A stretch of DNA of 64,000 bases from Neolewinella litorea (GTDB taxonomy: Bacteria > Bacteroidota > Bacteroidia > Chitinophagales > Saprospiraceae). The notes beneath the pieces were generated by a model. It searched no databases. It was not told the DNA's origin and was given only the letters and a program-made list of their open reading frames with translations. Within the stretch, counting starts at the first letter, position 1; each line of letters begins with the position of its first letter. The stretch spans positions 19,176 through 83,175 of the forward strand of contig NZ_SRSF01000005.1 of the NCBI RefSeq assembly GCF_004803465.1. Reading direction: 5' to 3'. The position numbers and the translations under genes are program-made. Positions 17,638 to 25,603 of the stretch are shown here, one piece after another.

Positions 17638-17640
17638 GAC

Positions 17641-17997
17641 ATGCAGCGACTGGCCCGCCGCGAGGCGCAACTTATGGAGGTACTGTGGAGGCTGAAGCGG
17701 GCCTTCGTAAAGGATATCATCGAGGAACTGCCCGATCCGAAACCGCACTATAACACGGTTTCGACCATGGTCAAGATTCTGGAGGAAAAAGGATTCGTGG
17801 CTCACGAGAAATTAGGCAACGCCTACCGCTTTTTTCCCGTCGTTGCGGAGGAGGACTACCAGAAGAAGGCCGTGGACGACGTCGTGCGCCGCTTCTTCGA
17901 CAATTCCCCCATGAATCTGGTCAACTACTTCGCCCGGGAGCAACAACTCGACGCCACGGAGCTCGAGCGCCTGCTGCGCCTCATCAAAGAACAGTAA
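17641..17997 (+). CDS. BlaI/MecI family transcriptional repressor
   Basis: 118 aa. The winged-helix DNA-binding domain covers about residues 1-75 (REAQLMEVLWRLKRAFVKDI; then HYNTVSTMVKILEEKGFVAHE, the recognition helix and wing). A C-terminal helical dimerisation part follows. Length and motifs are normal for the family. In BlaI systems the partner M56 metalloprotease, activated by a signal, leads to cleavage of the repressor and derepression. The M56 gene follows after a single nucleotide (stop 17997, start 17999), and three operator palindromes lie directly upstream. In Bacteroidota such pairs are widespread and usually not linked to beta-lactam resistance; no beta-lactamase is nearby. Confidence 0.93.
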   Translation: MQRLARREAQLMEVLWRLKRAFVKDIIEELPDPKPHYNTVSTMVKILEEKGFVAHEKLGNAYRFFPVVAEEDYQKKAVDDVVRRFFDNSPMNLVNYFAREQQLDATELERLLRLIKEQ

Positions 17998-17998
17998 C

Positions 17999-20203
17999 AT
18001 GCATTACCTGATCCATGTCGGTCTGTTGCTGGCCGCCTGCTACGGCTATTACTACTTTGTCTTGCGGGGTGAGACCTTCTTCCGCCTCAACCGCTGGTTG
18101 CTGCTGGGAGGGCTGGCGGCCAGTTTCCTCCTGCCGCTGGTGACCGTGCCGGCCGGGCTTTCGCTGCGGGCGGCCCTGGAGGATCCGCGGCCGGCGGAGA
18201 CGAGTCTGTCGGTAGCCGAAGTGCCCATCGTAGCCGTGCCAATGCCCGGGTCGGGGGAAGTACTTCGCTTTGCGGAACCGGCTAATACGGCTCCCGCAAC
18301 CTCCGATCCGGCACCCGCGGCCGCGCCCAAATGGTACGCGAGTTTCAGCTGGAGCCAAGCCCTATGGCTGGTGTACTGGCTGGGGGTAGGACTGTTCGGG
18401 ATGCAATTCCTCCACCACCTGCTGCGTGTCGGGCGGGTGCTGACGCGGCCACCGACCTACCGGATCGGGGAGCTGCAGGTACTGGAAGTGGGGGAGGCCA
18501 CCGCCCCGTATTCCTTCTGGAACCGCGTGGTGCTGAACCCGCGCAACTATGACTCGGCCACCCGCGCCCGTATTCTGGAACACGAAGGGGTACACGTGCG
18601 GGAGCGGCATACGGTTGATCTGCTGCTGGCACAACTCGTGGTGGTGCTGCAATGGTGGAATCCCGTTGCCTGGCTGTACCGCTGGGCGGTCGAGAACAAC
18701 CTGGAATACCTGACGGACGCAGAAGTGCTGCGCCGCGGGCACGACCCGGTCCACTACCAACTCAGTCTGCTGCAGGTCGCCGCGCCGCGCTATGCGCACC
18801 GGCTGGCCACGGGCTACAATCACCAATTTCTGGAACAAAGAATCCGCATGATGAAATCGAAAAAGTCTTCCCCCCGCGCCGGCTGGAAATACCTGGCCCT
18901 GCCCCTGCTGCTGTTGCTCTCGCTGAGCTCCCTCAATGTAGTGGCCCAGGAAACGCCCACCCCCACCGAGCGTCCGGCACCCGCTCCCGAAACCCGCCCT
19001 GCGCCCCCTGCGCCACCCGCGCCACCTGCACCCCCTGCGCCTCCCGCGCCCCCCGTGCCGCCAGCGCCATTGCACGGAGAACTGGGGTACCACTGGACGG
19101 CCTACATGAGCGGAGATGAGGTCTGCTTTACGCTGATCGAGGAGTCGGCCGGCGATGACCATTACAGTTCGACCAACAGCGAGTGCTTCCCCGCCGCCCA
19201 ACTCGGTGCCTTACCCGAGGGGATAAGCGGAACCTTCGAGGCGTCGCGGGAAGCCGGCACCCTGAAATTCACCGGCAGCTTTGCCGGAGGCCGAGGACAA
19301 GGCACCTACACCTTCGTACCCGACGCGGCCTTCCAACGGGCGCTCGCCGCCGCGGGCTATGAGGGGTATTCGGACCGGGAATTGTTTCACTTTTTCCTGA
19401 GCGACCTTACCGCCGGATACCTTACCTACCTGAAGCGGGAAAATTTCAATCCCCGCCGGGAGGAGTTGCTGCAAATGGCCGTTTTCGGTATCAACCATGC
19501 CACCCTCACCGAAGTGCTTGCCGACCTCGGCGCCGCCGGATTTGAGCGCCCGCGGATGGAACAGGTGATACAACTGCGAATCTTTGGCGTCGACCGACAG
19601 TACATGCGCAGCATGGCGGATGCGGGCTACCCTGACCTTACGCTCGACAACCTGGTGCAGGCCCGGATTCACGACCTGGATCCCGCGATGGTGGGGCGCA
19701 TGAAAGACCTGGGTTTCGGGGAGCTGTCGTTTGACCAGCTGTTGCAGTTGTCGATTCACGGCATCGATGCGGATTACGTGCGGGAGATCCGCGACCTGGG
19801 ATTCGCCGATCTGTCGGTCGAGGACGTAGTCGGGGCCAAAATTCACGGGGTAACCGCCGCCAATACCCAGGAGATCCGGGCGGCCGGCCTGGAGATCAAC
19901 GGCCTGGAGGACCTAATGGCCTACCGCATTCACGGAGTAAACCCCGAACAGGTAGAGGAACTGCGGAAACTGGGGTACGCCGACCTGTCCGGACAGGACC
20001 TGCTGGCGGCCAGCATACACGGCATCACGCCTGCTTTTGTCCGGTCGTACGAGGGCCTCGGCTACGGCATGATCCCCTTTGAAACCCTGCTCGCGCTCAA
20101 GATTCACAATGTGACTCCCGACTACGTACGCGAGCACCGCCAGGAGGGCGATGACCTGCAGGACATGATCCAGCACCGGATAATGGGCCACGCCCGCCGT
20201 TAG
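17999..20203 (+). CDS. M56 (BlaR1-like) membrane metalloprotease with C-terminal tandem repeats
   Basis: 734 aa. Two or three membrane helices (about 4-20, 32-55, 120-142) precede the zinc site HEGVH (His195, Glu196, His199), followed by a helix (VDLLLAQLVVVLQWWNPVAWL). A further helix at about 295-315 leads into a Pro/Ala linker (about 326-360, runs of PPAPPAP). A beta-rich domain follows. From about residue 490 to the end there are eight repeats of about 28-29 aa built around (R/S/K)IHGV(D/T/N)-x-x-Y/V-x-x-x-x-x-x-LGY-x-x-L. No penicillin-binding BlaR1 sensor domain is seen, so the repeat domain is likely the periplasmic sensor. It should relieve repression by the BlaI protein upstream. The signal is unknown. 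Confidence 0.88.
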   Translation: MHYLIHVGLLLAACYGYYYFVLRGETFFRLNRWLLLGGLAASFLLPLVTVPAGLSLRAALEDPRPAETSLSVAEVPIVAVPMPGSGEVLRFAEPANTAPATSDPAPAAAPKWYASFSWSQALWLVYWLGVGLFGMQFLHHLLRVGRVLTRPPTYRIGELQVLEVGEATAPYSFWNRVVLNPRNYDSATRARILEHEGVHVRERHTVDLLLAQLVVVLQWWNPVAWLYRWAVENNLEYLTDAEVLRRGHDPVHYQLSLLQVAAPRYAHRLATGYNHQFLEQRIRMMKSKKSSPRAGWKYLALPLLLLLSLSSLNVVAQETPTPTERPAPAPETRPAPPAPPAPPAPPAPPAPPVPPAPLHGELGYHWTAYMSGDEVCFTLIEESAGDDHYSSTNSECFPAAQLGALPEGISGTFEASREAGTLKFTGSFAGGRGQGTYTFVPDAAFQRALAAAGYEGYSDRELFHFFLSDLTAGYLTYLKRENFNPRREELLQMAVFGINHATLTEVLADLGAAGFERPRMEQVIQLRIFGVDRQYMRSMADAGYPDLTLDNLVQARIHDLDPAMVGRMKDLGFGELSFDQLLQLSIHGIDADYVREIRDLGFADLSVEDVVGAKIHGVTAANTQEIRAAGLEINGLEDLMAYRIHGVNPEQVEELRKLGYADLSGQDLLAASIHGITPAFVRSYEGLGYGMIPFETLLALKIHNVTPDYVREHRQEGDDLQDMIQHRIMGHARR

Positions 20204-20258
20204 CACCGAACCCGGGGGCGGGCGGTCAACCTTTATGGGGTAAGCCCGCCCCACCGTC

Positions 20259-20942
20259 ATGCCCGATACCCCCACCCAAACCCAGCTGGAGTACCTCATC
20301 ACCACCCTGCAAGAGGCGTACGGCCGGCAGACGCGCTACAGTACGAAAACCGCCATCGACCAGTTAGTGGCTACGATCCTGAGTCAGCGCACGAACTACG
20401 CCGACGAAAAGGCCGCTTACGACAAGTTGCTCGCTACTTACGGCAATTGGGGCGGGGTCGCGGGTGCCACGGTCGAGGGCATAGAGCAATGCATACAGAC
20501 GAGCCGCTGGCCCGAGATCAAAGCCCCCCGCATTAAGGAAATACTAACCCACATTCAGGATACCTACGGCGACCTGAACCTCGACTTCCTGGCCGATATG
20601 CCAGTGGAAGAGGCGCAGGCCTTGTTGATGGAACTGCCGGGGGTAGGCTTCAAGACGGCCACCTTCGTGCTGCTGTTCTCGCTGCGCATGCCGGTGCTGC
20701 CGGTGGATACCCACGTGCATCGGGTGAGCACGCGCTTCGGTATTCTGCCGGCCAAAATCAGTCAGGCCAAGGCTCATGGGGCCCTGCTGGAGATCCTTCC
20801 CCGCGACGCCGATGAGTTGCTCAACTTCCACAAGCTGCTGTTCCGGCACGGGCAGCGGGTGTGCACCTACTCTCATCCGCGCTGCGGCGACTGCGTGGTG
20901 CGGGAGCGGTGCCGGTACTTTTTGGAGCGGGTGACGGACTGA
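20259..20942 (+). CDS. Endonuclease III-like DNA glycosylase (HhH-GPD, 4Fe-4S)
   Basis: 227 aa. The helix-hairpin-helix LPGVGFKTA contains Lys132 and VDTHV contains Asp150; their 18-residue spacing equals that of the catalytic Lys120/Asp138 pair of E. coli Nth. The cysteine pattern C-x6-C-x2-C-x5-C near the C-terminus is the 4Fe-4S cluster loop. It should remove oxidised pyrimidines from DNA and nick the abasic site. The helix-hairpin-helix has Phe in place of the Arg/Lys common in Nth (LPGVGRKTA), and overall sequence differs from standard Nth. It could be a specialised paralogue rather than the main enzyme. Its TGA stop lies inside palindromic repeat copy 2. Confidence 0.9.
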   Translation: MPDTPTQTQLEYLITTLQEAYGRQTRYSTKTAIDQLVATILSQRTNYADEKAAYDKLLATYGNWGGVAGATVEGIEQCIQTSRWPEIKAPRIKEILTHIQDTYGDLNLDFLADMPVEEAQALLMELPGVGFKTATFVLLFSLRMPVLPVDTHVHRVSTRFGILPAKISQAKAHGALLEILPRDADELLNFHKLLFRHGQRVCTYSHPRCGDCVVRERCRYFLERVTD

Positions 20943-20987
20943 CAGACGTCGGACGTGTGCCTTTTTGGCACACGTCCGACGTGTCAG
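20939..20987. terminator. Palindromic repeat copy 2, likely terminator
   Basis: CTGACAGACGTCGGACGTGTG at 20939-20959 (shown as CTGACAGACGTC plus GGACGTGTG) pairs with 20969-20987 around the loop CCTTTTTGG. It forms 19 bp with a 2-nt bulge. Compared with copy 1, changes at one stem end are compensated on the other arm (GTCTG/CAGAC became GTGTG/CACAC). This indicates selection for the fold. It contains the stop codon of the glycosylase gene. Confidence 0.85.
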
Positions 20988-21083
20988 TTGGCTGCGTACC
21001 TGCAATTTCGTGGCCAAAGAGGCTCGGAAATGCCTGTTTCAGAAAATCCGCAAATAAATAGCGAGTATTTATGCGGCTGTCAG

Positions 21084-21106
21084 TTTGACATACGTCGGAC
21101 GTGTAC
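21084..21106. repeat. Palindromic repeat, half copy
   Basis: TTTGACATACGTCGGACGTG (from 21084) resembles one arm of the 17499/20939/21194 repeats, with no partner arm nearby. It sits in the gene-free stretch 20988-21193 between two convergent genes, where I see nothing else. Confidence 0.6.
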
Positions 21107-21193
21107 CTAATCTCCAGAATTGAGGAAATTGGATATCTGCAATAATCGGTCGCGGTGAAGTAGGTGGAAACCCTAGGAAAACCTTGACGTCAT

Positions 21194-21246
21194 CCTGTCA
21201 GAAGTCCGACGTCTGACATTTTGACAGACGTCGGACGTCTGACAGG
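21194..21246. terminator. Palindromic repeat copy 3, likely terminator for the YeeE pair
   Basis: CCTGTCAGAAGTCCGACGTC (21194 onward) pairs with 21225-21246 (CAGACGTCGGACGTCTGACAGG, i.e. CAGACGTCGG then ACGTCTGACAGG) with one mismatch over 22 bp and loop ACATTTTGA. It lies 12 nt beyond the stop of the minus-strand YeeE gene, mirroring copy 2 beyond the convergent plus-strand gene. Confidence 0.85.
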
Positions 21247-21258
21247 AAAAAAGATAAC

Positions 21259-21672
21259 CTAATGCGGCAGCCGCCCCCGAAAAGCCCCATAAACGTAAGT
21301 ACCCAGCACCGCGCTGGCGATAACCAGCACGATCGACAAGATGCCGTGGCCCAGCAGGGTGAACAGCGGCCCGGGACAGGCACCCGTCATCGCCCAGCCC
21401 AGCCCGAAGAGGGTGCCGCCGTAGATGTAGCGACGGTACGTGTGGGCCTTGGGCTTGAGGCGCAGCTCGCTGCCATCGATGGCGTGTACGTCGAAGCGCT
21501 TGAGCAAGGCCACCAGGAGGGCCCCCACCACCACCGCCACGCCGATGATGCCGTACATGTGGAAGCTCTCGAAGCGGAACATCTCCTGAATGCGGAACCA
21601 CGAGACCGCCTCCGATTTAGTCATGACGATCCCGAAGATGGTGCCGATGCCGAGGTAGGTTAGAAACTTCAT
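21259..21672 (-). CDS. YeeE/YedE-type sulfur transport protein, short subunit B
   Basis: 137 aa from the ATG at 21672 (MKFLTYLGIGTIFGIVMTKS). Four hydrophobic helices are visible. GLGWAMTGACPGPLFTLLG holds the conserved Cys-containing motif of the YeeE/YedE (sulf_transp) family, which moves thiosulfate or related sulfur compounds through conserved cysteines. Here the usual two-repeat protein is split into two half-size genes. The start overlaps the stop of subunit A by 4 nt (ATGA), so the halves are translated together and probably form one channel. It ends at palindromic repeat copy 3. Confidence 0.88.
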   Translation of the reverse strand: MKFLTYLGIGTIFGIVMTKSEAVSWFRIQEMFRFESFHMYGIIGVAVVVGALLVALLKRFDVHAIDGSELRLKPKAHTYRRYIYGGTLFGLGWAMTGACPGPLFTLLGHGILSIVLVIASAVLGTYVYGAFRGRLPH

Positions 21673-22250
21673 GCTGCGGCGGTTAGGTAGGGAAGAAGGA
21701 AAGGAAGGATAAGCCAGGTCATCACCAGCCCCCCGATAAAGAAGCCGATGACTGCTACCAGACTCGGCAGCTGCAGGTTGGCCAATCCGCTGATCGCATG
21801 ACCCGACGTACAGCCGCCGGCCCAGCGGGTGCCGAAGCCAATGAGGAAGCCGCCCACCACCAGGAAGAGCCAGTTCAACGGCTGCAGCAGCCGGTCCATG
21901 GCGTAGAGTTCGTCCGGAACGAAGCCTTCGCCCGCCGGGTAATCGATGCCGACGGAGTTGAGGTAAGCGGTCGTTTCGGCGGAAATGGCCACCGGATCCG
22001 GATTCGCCAGCCAGGTGGTCGCGATGAAACCGCCCAGGATCGCCCCCGCAGCGAAGACGAGGTTCCAGGTCTGGGCGCGCCAGTCGATCCGGAAGAAGTC
22101 GTGCCGCCGGCCCGCGCCGACCAGCGTACACATGGTGCGGAGGTTGGAACTGACGCCGAACTCCTTGCCCAGGAGCAGCAGCGCCAGCATGGTCAGGGCG
22201 ATCAGGACGCCGCTGACGGACCAGTGCCAGGGTTGGGAGAGAAATTCCAC
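21669..22250 (-). CDS. YeeE/YedE-type sulfur transport protein, subunit A
   Basis: 193 aa (MEFLSQPWHWSVSGVLIALT). It has about five hydrophobic helices. GFGTRWAGGCTSGHAISGL is the conserved Cys motif (GGCTSGH) of the sulf_transp domain, complementary to the GACPGP motif of subunit B. Between helices there is a periplasmic-looking loop with NPDPVAISAETTAYLNSVG. It should import thiosulfate or another sulfur species together with subunit B. In many Bacteroidota the pair accompanies a rhodanese or metallo-hydrolase; none is seen here. Confidence 0.88.
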   Translation of the reverse strand: MEFLSQPWHWSVSGVLIALTMLALLLLGKEFGVSSNLRTMCTLVGAGRRHDFFRIDWRAQTWNLVFAAGAILGGFIATTWLANPDPVAISAETTAYLNSVGIDYPAGEGFVPDELYAMDRLLQPLNWLFLVVGGFLIGFGTRWAGGCTSGHAISGLANLQLPSLVAVIGFFIGGLVMTWLILPFLLPYLTAAA

Positions 22251-22344
22251 GGGAGGTTGTTTCCAACTAATACAACCGGCAGCGGCAAGGAGTTACACCG
22301 TGGCTTGGGAATAGGTAGCATTCCGGCGTAAACGGGTAGCGTAA

Positions 22345-22366
22345 CCCCGATTCCCGGCTTTCGGGG
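22345..22366 (-). terminator. Small hairpin after the SDR gene
   Basis: CCCCGA (22345-22350) pairs with TCGGGG (22361-22366) around a 10-nt loop. It lies immediately beyond the stop of the minus-strand SDR gene. No T-run is present, so this is a weak call. Confidence 0.35.
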
Positions 22367-22367
22367 A

Positions 22368-23201
22368 TTAGCGCGGCACCCGCGGCCGCGCCAAAAACTT
22401 GTCGCGGTCCAGCCAGCGGGCGAGCACCCGTTCGTAGCGGTCGGGCAGCAGGCGGGTCACCTTGTCGATCCAGAAGGCGTCCTGGCCAATCAGTACCCGA
22501 GACCGCCGTCGCTCGATGCCGCGGATGATCTGGCGGGCGGCTTCCGCGGCCGTAGTGTGCGCCTGCTTTTCGAAGGTGGTGATAAAGCGTTCGCGCTCCT
22601 TGGGATCCTCGATCTCGACGTTGCGGTGGATGTTGGTGGCGATACCGCCGGGGTGGACGCAGCAGATGTGCATCTTGGGGCCCATCTCCACGCGGAGTGT
22701 CTCGGTGAACCCCCGGACGGCAAATTTGCTCACGTTGTAAGGCCCGGAGCCCGGGAACGCAAAGAGTCCGAATACGCTGCTGACGTTGACCAGACTGCTG
22801 TCCGCGTTCTCGCGCAGGTAGGGTAGAAAGGCCAGCGAGCCGTAGATGACCCCCCAGAGGTTGACGCGCAGGGTGCGCTCGTAGTCCTCCACCCGACTGT
22901 GGATCACGGGCTGCTGCCGCACGCTGAACCCGGCGTTGTTGATGACGACGTCGACCCGATCAAGCTGGTCCTTCACGGCAATGGCGAAGGCCTCCACGGC
23001 CGTGCGGTCGCCCACGTCAAAGGCCTGCCGCAGCCCCCTGGACGCTTCCGGTAGCCCAAACCAGGTGGCTTCGAGTTCAGTTTCCCTCAGATCGTTGAGG
23101 GCCAGTATGGCACCCCGGTCGGCGAGTTGGCGGGCGAGCTCCCGACCGATGCCGGAACCTGCCCCGGTGACCACTACTACTTTACCCCGGAGATCTATCA
23201 T
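22368..23201 (-). CDS. Short-chain dehydrogenase/reductase (SDR)
   Basis: 277 aa from the ATG at 23201 (MIDLRGKVVVVTGAGSGIG). The same frame stays open far upstream, but that part overlaps the patatin gene antisense and is not real. Seen motifs are the nucleotide-binding TGAGSGIG (about 12-19), NNAG near residue 90, the catalytic Ser in NVSSVFG, and YNVSK (about 155) with the Tyr/Lys pair. The C-terminal part (GQDAFWIDKVTRLLPDRYERVLARWL) is typical of SDRs related to acetoin or lipid-associated dehydrogenases. The cofactor is probably NAD(P)H; Asp/Asn near the end of beta2 (LNDLRE) leaves the preference open. The substrate is unknown. Confidence 0.88.
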   Translation of the reverse strand: MIDLRGKVVVVTGAGSGIGRELARQLADRGAILALNDLRETELEATWFGLPEASRGLRQAFDVGDRTAVEAFAIAVKDQLDRVDVVINNAGFSVRQQPVIHSRVEDYERTLRVNLWGVIYGSLAFLPYLRENADSSLVNVSSVFGLFAFPGSGPYNVSKFAVRGFTETLRVEMGPKMHICCVHPGGIATNIHRNVEIEDPKERERFITTFEKQAHTTAAEAARQIIRGIERRRSRVLIGQDAFWIDKVTRLLPDRYERVLARWLDRDKFLARPRVPR

Positions 23202-23227
23202 AAGCGTAAGGTAGTCAACGACCGGGG

Positions 23228-25441
23228 TCAGAACCAGTGGCCCAGATAAAAGTACAGGCCCCCGCCCTGGGAGCCCTGGGCGTAGGTAAGTTCGATAGGC
23301 CCCAGCGGCGTGCTGAGTCCGTAGGCCACCACCCCGGCCGCGATCCAGGAATCGTCGACCGAACTGGGTACGTCGAAGGGGTTGCCGATGTAGGCACCCC
23401 GGCCCCCGAGGTGGAAATAGTGGTTGGAGAAGAGGCGTTGCCGCCAGAACAGTTCGGTGAGCAGCAGGCCGTTGCCGGAGGCCTGTCCGAAATCCAGACT
23501 CGGGAAGGGCTTGAAGTTGTTGAGCAACTGCCGGTTCACGCCACCGAGGTAGTAGCGGTAGGGCAGGGTGGAGCGGCCCAGGAAGGTGCCGGCACTTACC
23601 TCGATGCCCAGCGAACTCTTGGCGGTGAGCGGCACCATCCCGAGGAAATCGACGTCCACGTTGAAGGCCCAGCCGGGGGTGCGGTTGGAGAGGGCGCGCA
23701 CGGCACGGGCCTCGCTGTCGATGGTGAACCCCCGCAGGGGGAAGTGCGGCTGGTTGAGCTTGTCGTAAATGAAATACAGCTTGGGCACGAAGTAAAAGTC
23801 GTGGCCGAGGGTGAACAGACTGGACGTATCGGCCGAGGCCAGCTGGTCGGAAGTGGTGGAGTAGTACTTCATTTCCGCCGCGATGCCGGTGAAGCTGTTC
23901 TTGGTCTGGCGCACGTCCCAGTACGCTTCGGCATTCCAATCGTTGAAGCGGAAGTCGACCCGGTTGAGAACGATGCCGAGGTTTTCGTTTTCCACGTCCG
24001 TGACGTCGAAGCCCACGTCGGCGTAGTCCAGCCGGCTGCGCAGTCCGAAGGCCGAGCCGTTGATCCGGTTGATGCGGTAGTCGAATCGGTAGCGCAGGCG
24101 GTTGCCCGCGATCAGGTCCAGGCTGGTGGTGCTGTTGTCGACCAGTTGATCGTAGAGAGTCAGGTTGAGCAGCAGGTTGGCGCGGTACACGGGGTCGTAG
24201 TGCAGGCCCAGCCGTAATTGCTGCCCGAAGGCAGGTACTTGCTCGAAGACCATCTCCAGGGCGACCTCGTCGCGCGAGCCGCCCAGCAGGTATTCCCAGC
24301 GGTAGTTGATGTTGGCGTAGCGGCCGGTGACGTGGAGGTCGACCAGTCCCTGCCGGAAATCCTCCCAACTGATGCGCCCCGGCAGCTGGTCGTCGAAGTA
24401 GCTGAGCACCTGCCGGTCGGAAAGCTCGTCGCTGCCCATGATGGTGATGCGGCCGACGTTGAGGTACTGCGGCACGTCGGCGTCGCTGGTATCGCGGGTG
24501 CTTTTCTTGTTGCGCTGCAGGGCGGCCAGGGAGTCTAGGGTGGGCTTCATGTCCATGGCCGCGCGGTAACCGGCGTTGATGAGCGTGTCGATGTCGCTGA
24601 AGCTGAGTACGTTGAAGCCTTTCAGGTCGGGCTTGATGTCCAAGTCGGTGACTTCGTACTGCTCGACGTTGCGCCGGTTGGCCTGGAAGAAGGCAATTTG
24701 CAGGATCAGGTCGGCCACGCTTCCGATCTCACTGGCCTTGAGGGGGTCGGATTCCACGCTGACGCCGAGGACGTAATCCATTCCCTTGGCCTTGATCTCC
24801 TCGGCGGGGTAGTTGTTCGAGACGCCGCCGTCGGTGAGCAGGTGGCCGTCGAGTTCGTAGGGGCTCAGCACGCCGGGCAGGGCGGCGCTGGCGCGCATGG
24901 CCTCGGCGAGCATGCCGTTTTCCAGGATGACGGCGTCGCCGGTCTCGATGTCGGTGGCCACGGCCAGGTAGGGGATGGGCAGCTTGCTGAAGTCGCGGAT
25001 GTGCCCCACCTCGGCCGTCCAGTTGGCGAACAGGTCGTGTACCCGCTGGCCGTCCGAAAGGGCGGTGGGCAGTTGGATGCTGAAGTCCTGCATCGAGATC
25101 GAGAGCAGGTACTTTTCGTTGTAAAGCTTTTCGTAGATGGTGCGGTCCTGGCGCTCCACGGCGTCCTGCAGTTCGGCCATGATGTCGATACTGCGCAGCA
25201 GTTGCTCGAGCTGGTCGGCGCTGTAGCCGGCGGCGTAGAGTCCGCCCACCACCGCTCCCATGCTCGTGCCGCCGATGTAATCGACGCGCACCCCGCTTTC
25301 CTCGATCACGCGCAGGGCCCCGATGTGGGCGTAGCCTTTGGCGCCGCCGCCGCTGAGTACCAGTCCGACCTTCGTATCTCCCTGGGCGCGGACGCAGGTG
25401 CAAAGGAGGCAGCAAAGGAGCAGGGTAAGGTGGGTCTTCAT
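23228..25441 (-). CDS. Patatin-like phospholipase fused to outer-membrane beta-barrel (PlpD/type Vd-like)
   Basis: 737 aa. The signal peptide MKTHLTLLLCCLLCTCVRAQ ends at about residue 20. The patatin domain follows: oxyanion motif GGGAKG (31-36), nucleophile Ser60 in GTSMG and the partner Asp (about 204) in TDGGVSNNYP. From about 330 comes a POTRA-like segment, and then an Omp85-type barrel of about 16 strands ending in LGHWF, with the aromatic C-terminal residue typical of BAM substrates. It should sit in the outer membrane and act as a lipase or phospholipase, possibly self-exporting. The intergenic stretch upstream holds GGTCGGACC palindromes shared with the divergent gene at 25604. Confidence 0.9.
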   Translation of the reverse strand: MKTHLTLLLCCLLCTCVRAQGDTKVGLVLSGGGAKGYAHIGALRVIEESGVRVDYIGGTSMGAVVGGLYAAGYSADQLEQLLRSIDIMAELQDAVERQDRTIYEKLYNEKYLLSISMQDFSIQLPTALSDGQRVHDLFANWTAEVGHIRDFSKLPIPYLAVATDIETGDAVILENGMLAEAMRASAALPGVLSPYELDGHLLTDGGVSNNYPAEEIKAKGMDYVLGVSVESDPLKASEIGSVADLILQIAFFQANRRNVEQYEVTDLDIKPDLKGFNVLSFSDIDTLINAGYRAAMDMKPTLDSLAALQRNKKSTRDTSDADVPQYLNVGRITIMGSDELSDRQVLSYFDDQLPGRISWEDFRQGLVDLHVTGRYANINYRWEYLLGGSRDEVALEMVFEQVPAFGQQLRLGLHYDPVYRANLLLNLTLYDQLVDNSTTSLDLIAGNRLRYRFDYRINRINGSAFGLRSRLDYADVGFDVTDVENENLGIVLNRVDFRFNDWNAEAYWDVRQTKNSFTGIAAEMKYYSTTSDQLASADTSSLFTLGHDFYFVPKLYFIYDKLNQPHFPLRGFTIDSEARAVRALSNRTPGWAFNVDVDFLGMVPLTAKSSLGIEVSAGTFLGRSTLPYRYYLGGVNRQLLNNFKPFPSLDFGQASGNGLLLTELFWRQRLFSNHYFHLGGRGAYIGNPFDVPSSVDDSWIAAGVVAYGLSTPLGPIELTYAQGSQGGGLYFYLGHWF

Positions 25442-25522
25442 CGGCGGCCGGACCCTCCGGCCGGTGATGCGTCGGGGGGATTGGGGCGGTAAGATTATGA
25501 AAATTGCGAGAAACCTGCTATA

Positions 25523-25582
25523 GTGGTCCGCCGCTCAGTGGTCGGACCACTCAAGTCGTCCGACCATTAAGCCGTCGGACCA
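25523..25582. repeat. GGTCGGACC palindrome cluster between divergent genes
   Basis: Within 60 bp there are TGGTCCG (25523), GTGGTCGGACCAC (25538-25550, a perfect 13-bp palindrome), CGTCCGACCA (25556-25565) and GTCGGACCA (25574-25582). The two GTCGGACCA copies are 33 bp apart, and alternate copies are inverted so several hairpins are possible. The core GTCGGAC equals the centre of the palindromic repeats near 17.5 and 21 kb. It may be an operator, a terminator remnant or a repeat element. Confidence 0.6.
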
Positions 25583-25603
25583 GCGTAATTTGGCCCCCCC
25601 ACC

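Noticed and set aside
17641-20203. Beta-lactam resistance operon
   Set aside because: BlaI/M56 are present, but there is no beta-lactamase or extra PBP gene beside them and no BlaR1 sensor domain.
22368-24368. 666-codon frame joining the SDR with upstream sequence
   Set aside because: The upstream two thirds lie antisense-shifted within the patatin gene and are Arg/Pro-rich; the SDR begins cleanly at 23201.
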